Below are positions 53,038 to 63,217 of a stretch of DNA of 64,000 nucleotides, piece by piece. The DNA comes from Lachnospiraceae bacterium (GTDB lineage Bacteria > Bacillota > Clostridia > Lachnospirales > Lachnospiraceae). The position numbers were made by a program, and so were the translations under genes. Numbering within the stretch: the first letter of the stretch is position 1; the number at the start of each line of letters is the position of its first letter. The DNA lies in assembly GCA_015057325.1 (NCBI GenBank), contig SVEQ01000001.1, positions 62,001 through 126,000 on the forward strand, in the 5' to 3' direction. The notes under the pieces were generated by a model. It did not search any database. It saw only the letters and a list, made by a program, of their open reading frames with translations, and had not been told where the DNA came from.

Positions 53038-56000
53038 ATGAAACAGAGGACAAAACGTGTTGTAACAGCGTGGATTATGACGTTGTTGATGGTGCTCTCG
53101 GTGGTTGTGATACCGGGAGGGGTTGCAAAGGCTGATAGTAATGACGCTAATGTGGAGTTTTATGATGCGGTTTTAGATGTGTCAGATACAGATAATAAAA
53201 CTCTCGTTGTTACGATTGACGGGAAGCAGATTAAGGTTCAATTGGGAAAGAAGAATAATAATGGACAATTTGAACCGATAACATTTGGCGGAAAAAACGT
53301 TAATGACAGATATGAGGTTAGCTGTCAGAATGTAACAGATTATTATTTGTACATAGACAATTCATCTAATGCAAACTACAGCATGAAGGTAGCAAATTAT
53401 GATGAATCTGTTGACAATTCCGGTTATTTTCAATTTAAAAATGCGGGTAGTGCTGGTGTAATATCCGTTCAGTTTTTTGGCCAGAACAATGGCGGTGGCA
53501 ATGATAACCCCAACCAAAACAACCCGGGTAAATTGTCATTTTTATGCCAGGGCTTTATATTAACCGGTGGAGATATTTATTACAAATTAGGAGATGCGAC
53601 TGACTTTACTAAGGTATCGCCTACACAGGATAACAGTAATTATGAAGATGTAGATTTGTCTAATGCTACAAGCATTACATTAAGGTTTGTTGCAAATAAC
53701 GGTTTTAAACTTGACGATACAAGAGGAATTACTTTGAGGGTGAATGGAGGATCTGAATATGCTCAGAATGGGAGCAATATAACTTCTTTTACCTCGAAGG
53801 ATGGATATACATTTACAGATTTGACGTTTAATGGCAAAGTTAATACTGCTAACGCTTCGTACCAGTTGGAATTTGGCTGGGAGAATGGAAATGGTGGTGG
53901 ACCGGCACCGGATACAAAGACCAATATTTCCATAAGGAAAGGCACTGTCACAACTGAAATTGTAAATGATGGTGAACTTGTAGAAAACGTAGGTGAGGCA
54001 TACTTTTTGACAGAGGTTGGAACAGGAGAATATGATGAGGAAGGGAACGAAATTACGAAAATAGCATTCTCTCCTAAATATAATAGGGCCTATGAAGGAA
54101 TTGGTTTACAACAGGGTCAACATGGTTATGTTTTGATTATTGACGGATTTGAGGATGCTGATGCAGAATTAATTATTAACGGCAACGGAGTGTCAATAGA
54201 AAGTGCAGGTACTAATTCGTTTAAGTCTATTGTGCTTGGTGAAAGGACGAATTTGGAGGTGCGACCCGGCAGTTCTCTTCCAAGTGATAATGAGAACAAT
54301 AATCAAGAGCCATATGATTGGGACGCACACCAAAATGAACCGACAACAACTGTTAAACTTAATGTTGGTGTGTATTCAGAGGGTGGCACTGCTGACAGAT
54401 TTGCATTAAGGGATGATGTTAAACTTATCATTGGCAAAGATGGTAAAGTAGAAGACGCTTTTAAGGATATCAATACCGTTGAACTTTATAATTATGATTT
54501 CCATAAACATGGTAATTATGATAATAATGAAATATATGCCACTAATGCATTTGCTAATGTAGGTGTCGTTGAGTGTTACTACTCATACACAAAGATAACG
54601 GCCATCAATCTTTTTTCGGGAAGTGTTACTACTTATGATGGCCCTAATGAAATAGTATTAAAGGGAACATTTGAGGTATTTCAGGAGGCACAGCTTACAT
54701 ATAATAAGGATATTGCAATTCAAGAAGGTGCAAAGATAATAGACAGATACTATGATCATTATCCTGATAATTCAAAGCCTTTTGAAGGTGAGACAAAAAA
54801 TGCCGGAATAATTGCATTTGATGAGGAAGATGAAAAAGGATTGTTTGTTCAGACAATTGATTTGACAACCATTGCAAAAGCAGATATGACATCGGAATCA
54901 GTAACTGACAATGACCACTTTTATACAATTAAAAAGAATCAGGATGATAGTATCAGAACTATTACATCTACGGATCCAATTATTTATTCCGTAATGTACA
55001 AAGTCGATCAGAATCTTGATGAGAAAACACTACAATACAAAGATGAGCAAGGCAACGATAAAGAAATAAAACTTACAAATGGTAATTGCGGACAGGTAGA
55101 GATGAAGGACTTTACCAAAGGATATTATGTCAAAGATGGTTCGCATGGAAAATTCGAGGCATGGATTGCTGCGGATCAAGAAGTCACGGTTGTTTTGATG
55201 CCTGATGCAGGATATCAGTATGTTGGAAATACACTTAACATTAATGGTACGGTTATAACGGGTATTGCACCAAGTAATGAGGTCGGACATTATACATTTA
55301 GTATGATCAGGAGTGCAGGACATATCAGTGCGGGATTTATTAAGACAGAAGACGTGATTAAAGTTAATGACGATTTGGATCTTGGGGCAAAACTTAATGC
55401 CGAAGAAGGAGCCATTAAGAATGGTAATGCAAAGCTTGAAGTCGAAAAATATAAAGGCGATGAAGAAGAGCAACAAAAAGTATTCAACGAAATTGGTGAT
55501 TGTATAGATAGTCAGTTTGTTGATATATCTTTAAGTGAATATGTTGTTCAGAATTATGTTGAGGGTGCTGCTGACCAGCAGGCATGGGAAACAAAGCAGA
55601 GTGAATTGGATGCACCTGTTAATATTACATTAGAAATGTTAGACGGGGCAGATAATAATGCAAATGTAACATATGATGTTGCTCGTGTGCATTACAAGGA
55701 TGGCGAGCAAGAGCCTGAAATTACAGTCCTTGATACGACATATGATAAAGATGATAACTCTGTTTCATTTGCAACGGACAAATTCTCAACGTATGTAATT
55801 GTTAAGAGGTCACTTGGACAATTTGACGACGAGGTTAATAAAGTTGCTGTGCTTATAAGCGAAACACTTCTTCCGATTGATGCAACGAAGATTACAGCAG
55901 ATGATGAGGCGAAGGTTAAGACAGCCAGAGCAGCATTTGATAAGTTGACTCCGGAACAGCAGACGAAAGTTGATAAGGACTGTGTTGATAAACTTCTTGA

Positions 56001-56775
56001 ATTAGAAAAGGCAATTGCTGCTAAAAAAGCAGAAGCAGACAAACCTGCACCTGTAACGCCTGCACCTGTAACACCGACTCCTTCAGAGGTAGGTACAACT
56101 GTCACAGATAAAACCAACTCCAATTCTTCATATGTAGTTAGTGAAAAAGCAACAGGTACAGACGGCGTTGGTGAGGCTACTTATACAGGTGAAAATGCCG
56201 GAAGTAATGCTGCTAAGGTGACTATACCGGATACATTTACAGGTTCTGACGGAGTTACATATGCGGTTACTAAAGTTGAGGATGGAGCACTTAAAAATAA
56301 TACATCAGTAACGGAAGTAACAGTAGGTGATAACGTTGAAGAGATTGGAACCGGAGCTTTCCAAAATGCATCGAATTTAACTACAGTTAAACTTGGTAAG
56401 AAAGTTAAGAAAGTCGGAAAGAATGCATTTAACGGATGTAAGAAACTTAAGACTTTTAAGACAAATGGAACGGAACTTACAACTGTTGAAGAGGCTGCAT
56501 TTAAAAATGATACATCTCTTGCAAGTGTAGACTTTAGCAAGAGTAAAATCAAGAAGTTTGGAAAGAATGCATTTTACGGATGTAAGAAGCTTAGCAAACT
56601 TAAATTTAATGGTAACTACGTTACTAAGGCTGAAAAAGGAGCGTTTGGCGGAATTAAGAAAAACGCAGTATTTACAATCTGTGCTAAGAATAAGACAAAG
56701 TATAATAAGGTCAAGAAACTCTTTAAGAAAGCAGGCGCATCGAAGGCGAAATTTAAGTTCAAAAAACAGAAATAA
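53038..56775 (+). CDS. Large secreted protein with BspA-type leucine-rich repeats (1245 aa)
   Basis: ATG 53038 is 9 bases after AAGGAGG; ATG 53032 is closer and less likely. The signal peptide ends near VAKAD. The first ~900 residues are acidic, beta-rich and unfamiliar, with N-rich stretches (NNGGGNDNPNQNNPG). Residues ~930-1000 are helical (TPEQQTKVDKDCVDKLLELE), a FIVAR-like spacer common in surface proteins, followed by a P-rich linker (PVTPAPVTPTPSE). Residues ~1060-1240 are BspA/LRR_5 repeats (VEEIGTGAFQNASNLTTVKL, VKKVGKNAFNGCKKLKTF, IKKFGKNAFYGCKKLSKL), known to bind host or polymer ligands. No LPxTG motif is visible. Confidence 0.85.
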   Translation: MKQRTKRVVTAWIMTLLMVLSVVVIPGGVAKADSNDANVEFYDAVLDVSDTDNKTLVVTIDGKQIKVQLGKKNNNGQFEPITFGGKNVNDRYEVSCQNVTDYYLYIDNSSNANYSMKVANYDESVDNSGYFQFKNAGSAGVISVQFFGQNNGGGNDNPNQNNPGKLSFLCQGFILTGGDIYYKLGDATDFTKVSPTQDNSNYEDVDLSNATSITLRFVANNGFKLDDTRGITLRVNGGSEYAQNGSNITSFTSKDGYTFTDLTFNGKVNTANASYQLEFGWENGNGGGPAPDTKTNISIRKGTVTTEIVNDGELVENVGEAYFLTEVGTGEYDEEGNEITKIAFSPKYNRAYEGIGLQQGQHGYVLIIDGFEDADAELIINGNGVSIESAGTNSFKSIVLGERTNLEVRPGSSLPSDNENNNQEPYDWDAHQNEPTTTVKLNVGVYSEGGTADRFALRDDVKLIIGKDGKVEDAFKDINTVELYNYDFHKHGNYDNNEIYATNAFANVGVVECYYSYTKITAINLFSGSVTTYDGPNEIVLKGTFEVFQEAQLTYNKDIAIQEGAKIIDRYYDHYPDNSKPFEGETKNAGIIAFDEEDEKGLFVQTIDLTTIAKADMTSESVTDNDHFYTIKKNQDDSIRTITSTDPIIYSVMYKVDQNLDEKTLQYKDEQGNDKEIKLTNGNCGQVEMKDFTKGYYVKDGSHGKFEAWIAADQEVTVVLMPDAGYQYVGNTLNINGTVITGIAPSNEVGHYTFSMIRSAGHISAGFIKTEDVIKVNDDLDLGAKLNAEEGAIKNGNAKLEVEKYKGDEEEQQKVFNEIGDCIDSQFVDISLSEYVVQNYVEGAADQQAWETKQSELDAPVNITLEMLDGADNNANVTYDVARVHYKDGEQEPEITVLDTTYDKDDNSVSFATDKFSTYVIVKRSLGQFDDEVNKVAVLISETLLPIDATKITADDEAKVKTARAAFDKLTPEQQTKVDKDCVDKLLELEKAIAAKKAEADKPAPVTPAPVTPTPSEVGTTVTDKTNSNSSYVVSEKATGTDGVGEATYTGENAGSNAAKVTIPDTFTGSDGVTYAVTKVEDGALKNNTSVTEVTVGDNVEEIGTGAFQNASNLTTVKLGKKVKKVGKNAFNGCKKLKTFKTNGTELTTVEEAAFKNDTSLASVDFSKSKIKKFGKNAFYGCKKLSKLKFNGNYVTKAEKGAFGGIKKNAVFTICAKNKTKYNKVKKLFKKAGASKAKFKFKKQK

Positions 56776-56785
56776 TGTAACAATG

Positions 56786-56818
56786 AAAGGGGGTATCCTA
56801 AGCGGATACCCCCTTTTT
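56786..56818 (+). terminator. Rho-independent terminator after the BspA-like gene
   Basis: AGGGGGTATCC pairs with GGATACCCCCT over a 5-base loop, followed by TTTTT. It lies between convergent genes. Confidence 0.93.
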
Positions 56819-56828
56819 GAATTCGAAA

Positions 56829-57161
56829 CTAAGCCTGCTTGATTTTTGATTTTTTTTGTTTTTCGCGTGCTGGTTCGCAGGAGAAAACTATGTTAAAAGT
56901 CCAATCCATTTTTTGAGCAATGTCATAAAGGAAAGTTACTGTAGGGTTGTAATCGCCACTTTCTAATTTAGATACCATTGCCTGCGTGACACCGAGTTTC
57001 TCTGCTAAATCTTGTTGCTTTAGGTTGTGTTCTGCTCTGTATTTAATGAATTCACTTGCAATGTCGACCAGCATGTTGGATTTGTTAAGTTCATGGCACA
57101 TTTCTTGATTTTCATTGTCAAAAAAAGAGTGTGCTTTAACGAGTTTTGTAGTGCTTGTCAT
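56829..57161 (-). CDS. XRE-family transcriptional regulator (antitoxin-like)
   Basis: The 110-aa product has a central helix-turn-helix: LKQQDLAEKLGVTQAMVSKL followed by ESGDYNPTVTFLYDIAQKM. The N-terminal region (NKSNMLVDIASEFIKYRAEH) and short basic C-terminus (REKQKKSKIKQA) resemble HigA-type antitoxins, but no toxin gene adjoins it. RBS AAAGGAGGCG precedes the start. It has a near-perfect promoter whose spacer is covered by an inverted repeat, so it probably represses itself. Confidence 0.87.
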   Translation of the reverse strand: MTSTTKLVKAHSFFDNENQEMCHELNKSNMLVDIASEFIKYRAEHNLKQQDLAEKLGVTQAMVSKLESGDYNPTVTFLYDIAQKMDWTFNIVFSCEPAREKQKKSKIKQA

Positions 57162-57256
57162 AATTATTCGCCTCCTTTAGATAATATTTCTGTTTTTCTT
57201 GATAAGGCTTGTTGGATTGCTTTGCTATAATCTTTTATTTTTGTTTCAATGAAATA

Positions 57257-57285
57257 ATTATATAACCTATAAGTTATATTGTCAA
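57257..57285 (-). promoter_or_regulatory. Consensus promoter with operator for the XRE gene
   Basis: On the minus strand TTGACA (57280-57285) and TATAAT (57257-57262) are exactly 17 bases apart. An inverted repeat TATAAC-N6-GTTATA (57261-57278) fills the spacer, a classic place for a repressor. Confidence 0.8.
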
Positions 57286-57459
57286 CCAGACTAATATTTT
57301 CATTTATTGTTTTAATAAAAAACTGTATTTGTTGGAATTAATCACAATAAGAGAAAAGACTCGTTAGATATTTAAAAGTACATAAGACATTTTAATGAAT
57401 ATGTTCACATCATAAATAAAGTTGGGTTATATGTCAAGAAAAAAGTGGTAAATGCTGCT

Positions 57460-57489
57460 TTGCAGTACAAACAACATTTGTGATATAAT
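57460..57489 (+). promoter_or_regulatory. Promoter of the Big2/NHL protein gene
   Basis: TTGCAG (57460-57465) and TATAAT (57484-57489) are separated by 18 bases, 42 bases before the start codon. Confidence 0.65.
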
Positions 57490-57530
57490 AAGCCTAGTTT
57501 ATTTTTGTAATAATGAGGAGGGATTACACT

Positions 57531-60500
57531 ATGACAAGAATGAAAAAGATTATTGCATGGTTAATGTGTTTTGCACTTGTTTTGTCATTTATGCCTGCAG
57601 GTAATGTTAATGCGGCAACAAAGATGAGTAAATGCAAGATTAAACTTGCAAAAACTACTTACACATACACCAAGAAGGCGATTAAGCCTAAGGTGGTTGT
57701 GAAGAACAAGACAAAAACACTTAAGAACAAAAAGAATTATACCGTCAAATACAAGAACAATAAGAAAGTCGGTACTGCTACGGTTGAAGTTACAGGTAAG
57801 GGCACTTACAATGGAACGGTTAAAAAGAAGTTTAAAATTGTGCCAAAACTTTCTGCAACATCGCTTTCCGTTGAGGAAGGTAAGACGTGTACGCTCACGG
57901 CAACGAGTTCTTCAAAGGTAACATTTACATGTAGTGATACTTCTGTTGCGACGGTGGATGCGGCCGGAGTGATAACCGGTATGAAGGAAGGAACGGCAAC
58001 GATAACCGCGACTTCGAATAAAGTGAGTAACACATGTAAACTGACGGTTGTCAAAGGAAGTGTGACACCGGACCCTGCACAGGTTAATTATACATTATCC
58101 GATACCAACAAGACTATAAATGTTGGCGACAACACAGCAAGTATAAGCATTGTGAATTATACAGGAAACAATGCGACTGCAGTAAGTAGCAATGAGTCAT
58201 TAATCCATGCAAGATATATCGGAAGCGGTGTGATAGAACTCTATGCACATAGCGTTGGTGAGGCGGATGTTACGGTTACTGTTGAGGGCAGAACATTGAT
58301 GTGTCATGTTACTGCCGTGATGTCACAAGGCGGCGACGGTGGTAACGTCAGATGTGAAATGGGTGACGGACATGTATATGTCGGATATGCAACTTCGGTT
58401 TCGTGGAATGATTCGAGCAATGCGCAGAACGGACTTCCTGCTAACATTGATCACTCGAAGATTAAATGGTCCGCTGATGATGAGGACATGGTAATAATCA
58501 AACCATACAGCAAGGAAGCGAAGGAATCTCACAACACCATTTCGGATGGTGATATATATGTTGACGTTGTTAAAGCAGGAGATACGTATATAAGAGCTTC
58601 TTATAACGGTGTGGAGCAGGCTTATCATTTGATGGCTTATTCCGTTACAGACGGCGAATATATAAGCGTCAATCGTAACGAAGGAAATAAATATTCAAGA
58701 CTGGAAGATTGCACAGAAGAAGACGAGGGCTTGTCGTATGGCAAAGAAGCCCAAAGTGTTTTGGGAAGTGCAGGTTTGGAGAAAACGGTTAGTGGTTCTG
58801 AAGAAGACTATGGTGGATTTAACCATGTGAGCGGAATGGCGTATTATAAGAAGGGCGATACGGTGTATTATGCGCTTTGCGATGTATGGAACTCGAGAGT
58901 TCTTATATACAAAGGCAATTCGATAAAGGATGCCACAAGTAAAGGACCTGTTACGGTTCTTGGACAAAAGGATTATACGTCATCCGTACCGGGATACACG
59001 CTTGATAAAATGAATTATCCGATGGACTGTGCTGTTGATCCTGATAAGGGTACGCTTATTGTGACGGATTCTCATAATGACAGACTTCTTGTGTTTGATA
59101 ATATTGCAGTTATTGCTGATAAGGGCGAGAAAGGAATTGAAGCTAAGTATGTCATCAATTGGTTTGCAGGAGAGCATAAGAGTAACTCGACTCATATCGT
59201 TAATCCTTGGGGTGTCAACATAGAAAAAGTCGATGGCAAAACCAAGATGATTGTTGGAAATCTCGGAAGAAACAACCTGCTTATATGGAATGAACTTCCT
59301 GAAACTTGGGAAGAGTTTAAGAATTCTGAAAATAAAGAAAAAGGGATTTACACCGAGAATTATTACCCTGACCTTGTCCTTACTGTCGAACAGGGAGCAA
59401 CGCCTCGTTCTATAACATGGACAGGAAAGCAGCTTATAGTCGGTGATGAGAATATCCAATCGGCGGATGGTAGTAACCGTTCATGTTATAGAGTGTTTGA
59501 CGGTTTCCCGACAGTTGAGGGGATGGAAGCAAAGGTTGCCCGGTACAATGCTGAAAATGGGGCATTAGAAGAGGATGAAAAGAAGTTCAAAGAGACGACG
59601 ACAGAATACAAGGTCGCTTCGGACGGAACAACTCAAACACAGTACACATTTTCACAGACGGTTGCCGGATATATAGATGATTTCATATACGCTGACACCT
59701 ACGGTGAGGGCGCTATGATAAATAATCGCTTATACCTTGTATGCCATGGTGGTATATATATATACAATGACGGCGAGATTGATAATGCTGACGATGCCGG
59801 AGATTTACGCATGTGGAACACTCATGAAAATGCATACATAGGATATAACGGTAAGCAGGTCGGATATTACGTGTGTGGCGGTGGAATGGGACAGCTTTTC
59901 TATGAGGCAGATAAAGATGTTCTGTGGTATGGTGCATTTAATGATAATCAGCTTGTGGGCTGGAGTAAGCCTAAAGAATTATTTGATAAAGCTACGAAGG
60001 CTTCGGGAGAGTTTGCGACAGATGTGCGTGCATGTCCGATTCCTGATATCACGGTAGGAGCAGACACATATAATATTAACAGCACCAAAGCATCATCAAA
60101 GATTGCATTTATGCACAACCCTGTTCCTGAATCTGACGGGAAACATTTTGTAGTATTAGATGACCTTGACGGACAACTTCGTGTGTATAACGACATTCCT
60201 TGCTCGTCCGGAGCACTTCCTGATTATTCGTACGAGTTCAATCATGAGCTTGGCGATGTGAAACTTTATAAGGACAACAAGGGTAAAGTTACCATGATAG
60301 TTACCGAGAGAACTATGCGACTTATTCATATATGGAATGATTATAAGTTTGACGGTGCTATGCCGGATGTGACAATAGGAAAGAGAATTGGTTCCGAGTA
60401 TCTTACCGGAGAAGTGACAAATGTTGAATATGACGGTACATACTTCTACTTAACTACCGGCACCCATTCATCGGAGAGTGGAAGACTCAAGGTGCTGGTA

Positions 60501-61217
60501 TATAAAGGCATACCGACGAAGGAATCTGAACCTGTGGCTGTGATTACGGGAGAAGATTTTAGTGCGACTTATTACGGACAGGTATCATCAAACGGAAACT
60601 ATGTGATTGTCAATCCAAACGGTACGAAGGTTCTTGTGTATAGGACTTCGCAGTTTGAGGGAGGTAAAACGACAAGGATACTTTCTTCTAGCCGTAATGG
60701 TGATGCTAGTGGCCCTGAAAATGTGATAGATACTGTTAATGTTGGCGAGGAGATTAACGAAACCAATGATCCTGACAACGAGAAATATGGTATAGATTAT
60801 TCAGGTTCAAACAAGAATCAGCATTTCAACTTGTATCCTTATGAGTATTACGATTCATCTGTTGGTGGCAATGTCACAAAGACAATGTACGAGCGCACAA
60901 CTATAACCAGTATGTATGATATGCTTATTACGCCTGACAACATGCTTGTAATAACCAATATGGGTGATAACCGCGTAGTAATTTGGAATGATATCGACGA
61001 CGCAATTGAAGGAAACTCGGTAACGACAATAATCGGTCATTCCGAAAAATCATATGACACGAATGATTTGTACGGTATATATGATTATCACGCACCTGTA
61101 GGTACTTTGTATAATAATACATTATATATGCCAAACAAGCTTTGCTTTGACGGTAAGAACCTTTGGGTTGGAGAATACAAATGGTCAAACAGACTGTTAA
61201 GATTCAGGGTAAAATAG
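57531..61217 (+). CDS. Large secreted Big2 and NHL-propeller protein (1228 aa)
   Basis: ATG 57531 is 9 bases after GAGGAGG. The signal peptide ends near VNAAT (residue ~25). A lysine-rich module follows (NYTVKYKNNKKVGTATVEVT, a YDG-like beta repeat), then a Big2 domain (TFTCSDTSVATVDAAGVITG) and another Ig-like part. From about residue 430 the protein has NHL-type beta-propeller repeats: YPMDCAVDPDKGTLIVTDSH with NDRLLVFDN, WGVNIEKVDGKTKMIVGNL with RNNLLIWN, and DMLITPDNMLVITNMGDNRV with VIWNDI. The propeller probably binds protein or polysaccharide outside the cell. No sortase motif is seen and there is no clear terminator before pckA. Confidence 0.85.
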   Translation: MTRMKKIIAWLMCFALVLSFMPAGNVNAATKMSKCKIKLAKTTYTYTKKAIKPKVVVKNKTKTLKNKKNYTVKYKNNKKVGTATVEVTGKGTYNGTVKKKFKIVPKLSATSLSVEEGKTCTLTATSSSKVTFTCSDTSVATVDAAGVITGMKEGTATITATSNKVSNTCKLTVVKGSVTPDPAQVNYTLSDTNKTINVGDNTASISIVNYTGNNATAVSSNESLIHARYIGSGVIELYAHSVGEADVTVTVEGRTLMCHVTAVMSQGGDGGNVRCEMGDGHVYVGYATSVSWNDSSNAQNGLPANIDHSKIKWSADDEDMVIIKPYSKEAKESHNTISDGDIYVDVVKAGDTYIRASYNGVEQAYHLMAYSVTDGEYISVNRNEGNKYSRLEDCTEEDEGLSYGKEAQSVLGSAGLEKTVSGSEEDYGGFNHVSGMAYYKKGDTVYYALCDVWNSRVLIYKGNSIKDATSKGPVTVLGQKDYTSSVPGYTLDKMNYPMDCAVDPDKGTLIVTDSHNDRLLVFDNIAVIADKGEKGIEAKYVINWFAGEHKSNSTHIVNPWGVNIEKVDGKTKMIVGNLGRNNLLIWNELPETWEEFKNSENKEKGIYTENYYPDLVLTVEQGATPRSITWTGKQLIVGDENIQSADGSNRSCYRVFDGFPTVEGMEAKVARYNAENGALEEDEKKFKETTTEYKVASDGTTQTQYTFSQTVAGYIDDFIYADTYGEGAMINNRLYLVCHGGIYIYNDGEIDNADDAGDLRMWNTHENAYIGYNGKQVGYYVCGGGMGQLFYEADKDVLWYGAFNDNQLVGWSKPKELFDKATKASGEFATDVRACPIPDITVGADTYNINSTKASSKIAFMHNPVPESDGKHFVVLDDLDGQLRVYNDIPCSSGALPDYSYEFNHELGDVKLYKDNKGKVTMIVTERTMRLIHIWNDYKFDGAMPDVTIGKRIGSEYLTGEVTNVEYDGTYFYLTTGTHSSESGRLKVLVYKGIPTKESEPVAVITGEDFSATYYGQVSSNGNYVIVNPNGTKVLVYRTSQFEGGKTTRILSSSRNGDASGPENVIDTVNVGEEINETNDPDNEKYGIDYSGSNKNQHFNLYPYEYYDSSVGGNVTKTMYERTTITSMYDMLITPDNMLVITNMGDNRVVIWNDIDDAIEGNSVTTIIGHSEKSYDTNDLYGIYDYHAPVGTLYNNTLYMPNKLCFDGKNLWVGEYKWSNRLLRFRVK

Positions 61218-61252
61218 AGGGCGGATTCCTTCTTTTATAAAGTAGTTTTTTC

Positions 61253-61281
61253 TTGACTTATGAATAAATAATAATTATACT
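61253..61281 (+). promoter_or_regulatory. Promoter of pckA
   Basis: TTGACT (61253-61258) and TATACT (61276-61281) are 17 bases apart, giving a leader of about 105 bases. Confidence 0.75.
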
Positions 61282-61284
61282 AGT

Positions 61285-61360
61285 TGTGTCGTGCGAAAAG
61301 CACGGTAATACGTACACAATCAAAGTCTTATCTGATTCATTTATCATTTGATGGACTTTG
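61285..61360 (+). promoter_or_regulatory. Structured leader of pckA
   Basis: Two hairpins lie between promoter and RBS: GTGT...ACAC enclosing CGTGC-GAAAA-GCACG (61286-61316) and CAAAGTC/GACTTTG (61321-61360), followed by an A-rich stretch and AGAAGAGAGG. No known riboswitch consensus was recognised. Confidence 0.45.
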
Positions 61361-61391
61361 AAAAAATAAAAAAGAAGAGAGGTAATTCAAG

Positions 61392-63005
61392 ATGGCAAAC
61401 ATTGATTTGACAAAGTACGGTATCACAGGTACTACAGAGATCGTTCACAATCCTTCATTTGAAGATCTCTACAAGGAAGAGACCAAAGAAGGTCTTACAG
61501 GTTATGAAGTAGGTCAGGAGACAGAGCTTGGTGCTGTTAACGTTATGACAGGTATTTACACAGGTCGTTCTCCTAAAGATAAATTCATCGTTATGGATGA
61601 GAATTCTAAGGACACTGTATGGTGGACATCAGATGAGTATCCTAATGACAACCATCCGGCATCAGAAGAGGCATGGGCTGCAGTTAAGGAAATCGCTAAG
61701 AAAGAGCTTTCTGATAAGAAGCTTTTCGTAGTAGATGCTTTCTGTGGTGCTAACGAAGATACAAGAATGGCAGTTCGTTTCATCGTAGAGGTTGCTTGGC
61801 AGGCACATTTCATCAAGAACATGTTCATCCAGCCAACAGCTGAAGAGCTTGAGAAGTTCGAGCCTGATTTCGTAGTATATAACGCTTCAAAGGCAAAAGT
61901 TGAGAACTACAAGGAGCTTGGTCTTAACTCAGAGACAGCTGTAGTATTCAACATCACAAGCCGTGAGCAGGTTATCATCAACACATGGTATGGTGGAGAG
62001 ATGAAGAAGGGTATGTTCTCAATGATGAACTACTACTTACCTCTTAAGGGTATTGCTTCAATGCATTGCTCAGCTAACACAGATATGGAAGGTAAGAACA
62101 CAGCAATCTTCTTCGGTCTTTCAGGAACAGGTAAGACTACACTTTCTACAGATCCTAAGAGACTTCTTATCGGTGATGATGAGCACGGTTGGGATGACAA
62201 TGGCGTATTCAACTTCGAGGGTGGATGCTACGCTAAGGTTATCGGTCTTGACAAAGAGTCAGAGCCTGATATCTACAACGCTATCAAGAGAGATGCTCTT
62301 CTTGAGAACGTAACAGTTGATAATGCTGGTAAGATTGATTTCGATGATAAGTCAGTTACAGAGAATACTCGTGTATCATATCCTATTGATCACATCAACA
62401 ATATCGCTCTTAAGGTAAATGGCAAGTCTTCAGGTCCTGATGCAGAGAATGTTATCTTCTTGTCAGCAGATGCATTCGGAGTACTTCCTCCTGTATCAAT
62501 CCTTACACCTGAGCAGACACAGTACTACTTCCTTTCAGGATTTACTGCTAAGCTTGCTGGTACAGAGCGTGGAATCACAGAGCCTACACCTACATTCTCA
62601 GCATGCTTCGGTCAGGCATTCTTAGAGCTTCATCCTACAAAGTACGGTGAGGAACTTGTTAAGAAAATGGAGAAGAACGGCGCTAAGGCATATCTTGTTA
62701 ACACAGGATGGAACGGAACAGGTAAGCGTATTTCAATCCCTGATACACGTGGAATTATTGATGCTATCTTAAACGGAGACATCAAGAAGGCTCCTACAAA
62801 GAAGATTCCTTACTTCGATTTCGAGGTTCCTACAGAGCTTCCTGGAGTTAGCACAGAGATTCTTGATCCTAGAGATACATATGCTAATGCTTCTGAGTGG
62901 GAAGAGAAAGCAAAAGATCTTGCAGGAAGATTCATCAAGAACTTCAAGAAATATGAGACAAATGATGCTGGTAAGGCACTCGTTGAGGCTGGTCCAAAGC
63001 TTTAA
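61392..63005 (+). CDS. pckA: Phosphoenolpyruvate carboxykinase (ATP)
   Basis: The 537-aa product interconverts oxaloacetate plus ATP with PEP, CO2 and ADP. Markers: [14 protein letters not shown] near the start, [16 protein letters not shown], kinase loop [13 protein letters not shown] (from residue 242), [20 protein letters not shown] with metal ligands, and [10 protein letters not shown] and GWNGTGKRI. Length is normal. Codon use is strongly biased (CTT for Leu, few rare codons), unlike its neighbours, as expected for very high expression. In fermenting Clostridia the enzyme often runs in the CO2-fixing direction toward oxaloacetate and makes ATP. It has its own promoter, structured leader and terminator. 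Confidence 0.97.
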   Translation: MANIDLTKYGITGTTEIVHNPSFEDLYKEETKEGLTGYEVGQETELGAVNVMTGIYTGRSPKDKFIVMDENSKDTVWWTSDEYPNDNHPASEEAWAAVKEIAKKELSDKKLFVVDAFCGANEDTRMAVRFIVEVAWQAHFIKNMFIQPTAEELEKFEPDFVVYNASKAKVENYKELGLNSETAVVFNITSREQVIINTWYGGEMKKGMFSMMNYYLPLKGIASMHCSANTDMEGKNTAIFFGLSGTGKTTLSTDPKRLLIGDDEHGWDDNGVFNFEGGCYAKVIGLDKESEPDIYNAIKRDALLENVTVDNAGKIDFDDKSVTENTRVSYPIDHINNIALKVNGKSSGPDAENVIFLSADAFGVLPPVSILTPEQTQYYFLSGFTAKLAGTERGITEPTPTFSACFGQAFLELHPTKYGEELVKKMEKNGAKAYLVNTGWNGTGKRISIPDTRGIIDAILNGDIKKAPTKKIPYFDFEVPTELPGVSTEILDPRDTYANASEWEEKAKDLAGRFIKNFKKYETNDAGKALVEAGPKL

Positions 63006-63027
63006 TTAGAATACTTAATTAAGATAC

Positions 63028-63061
63028 AAATCGCGAGGTTTAATACCTCGCGATTTTTTTG
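63028..63061 (+). terminator. Rho-independent terminator after pckA
   Basis: AAATCGCGAGG pairs perfectly with CCTCGCGATTT, followed by a T run. Confidence 0.95.
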
Positions 63062-63117
63062 TGGGTTTGAATGCTGCAATACACGAGTGAAAATATGACA
63101 AATTATACAATTCTTTC

Positions 63118-63146
63118 TTGCTAAATTGTCAAAATTTTATTATAAT
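63118..63146 (+). promoter_or_regulatory. Promoter of the last gene
   Basis: TTGCTA (63118-63123) and TATAAT (63141-63146) are separated by 17 bases, 71 bases before the start codon. Confidence 0.6.
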
Positions 63147-63217
63147 TTATGTAAGTTGATGCTTAATTTGGGGAAGTGCCAGCATCTATTTCATGGATGA
63201 AATGAGGGGTGTAGTAT

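Larger units (their letters stand above)
57162..57530. other. Divergent intergenic region
   Basis: No reliable coding sequence is visible. It holds the consensus promoter and operator of the XRE gene (minus) and a promoter for the 1228-aa secreted protein (plus). A 28-codon open frame (minus, about 57172-57255, DYSKAIQQALSRKTEILSKG) ends just before the XRE start but has no ATG, GTG or TTG start. Confidence 0.5.

Noticed and set aside
57172-57255. 28-codon open frame before the XRE gene (minus strand) as a leader peptide or truncated toxin
   Set aside because: No ATG, GTG or TTG start in frame; only a rare ATT would serve. It may be part of the untranslated leader.
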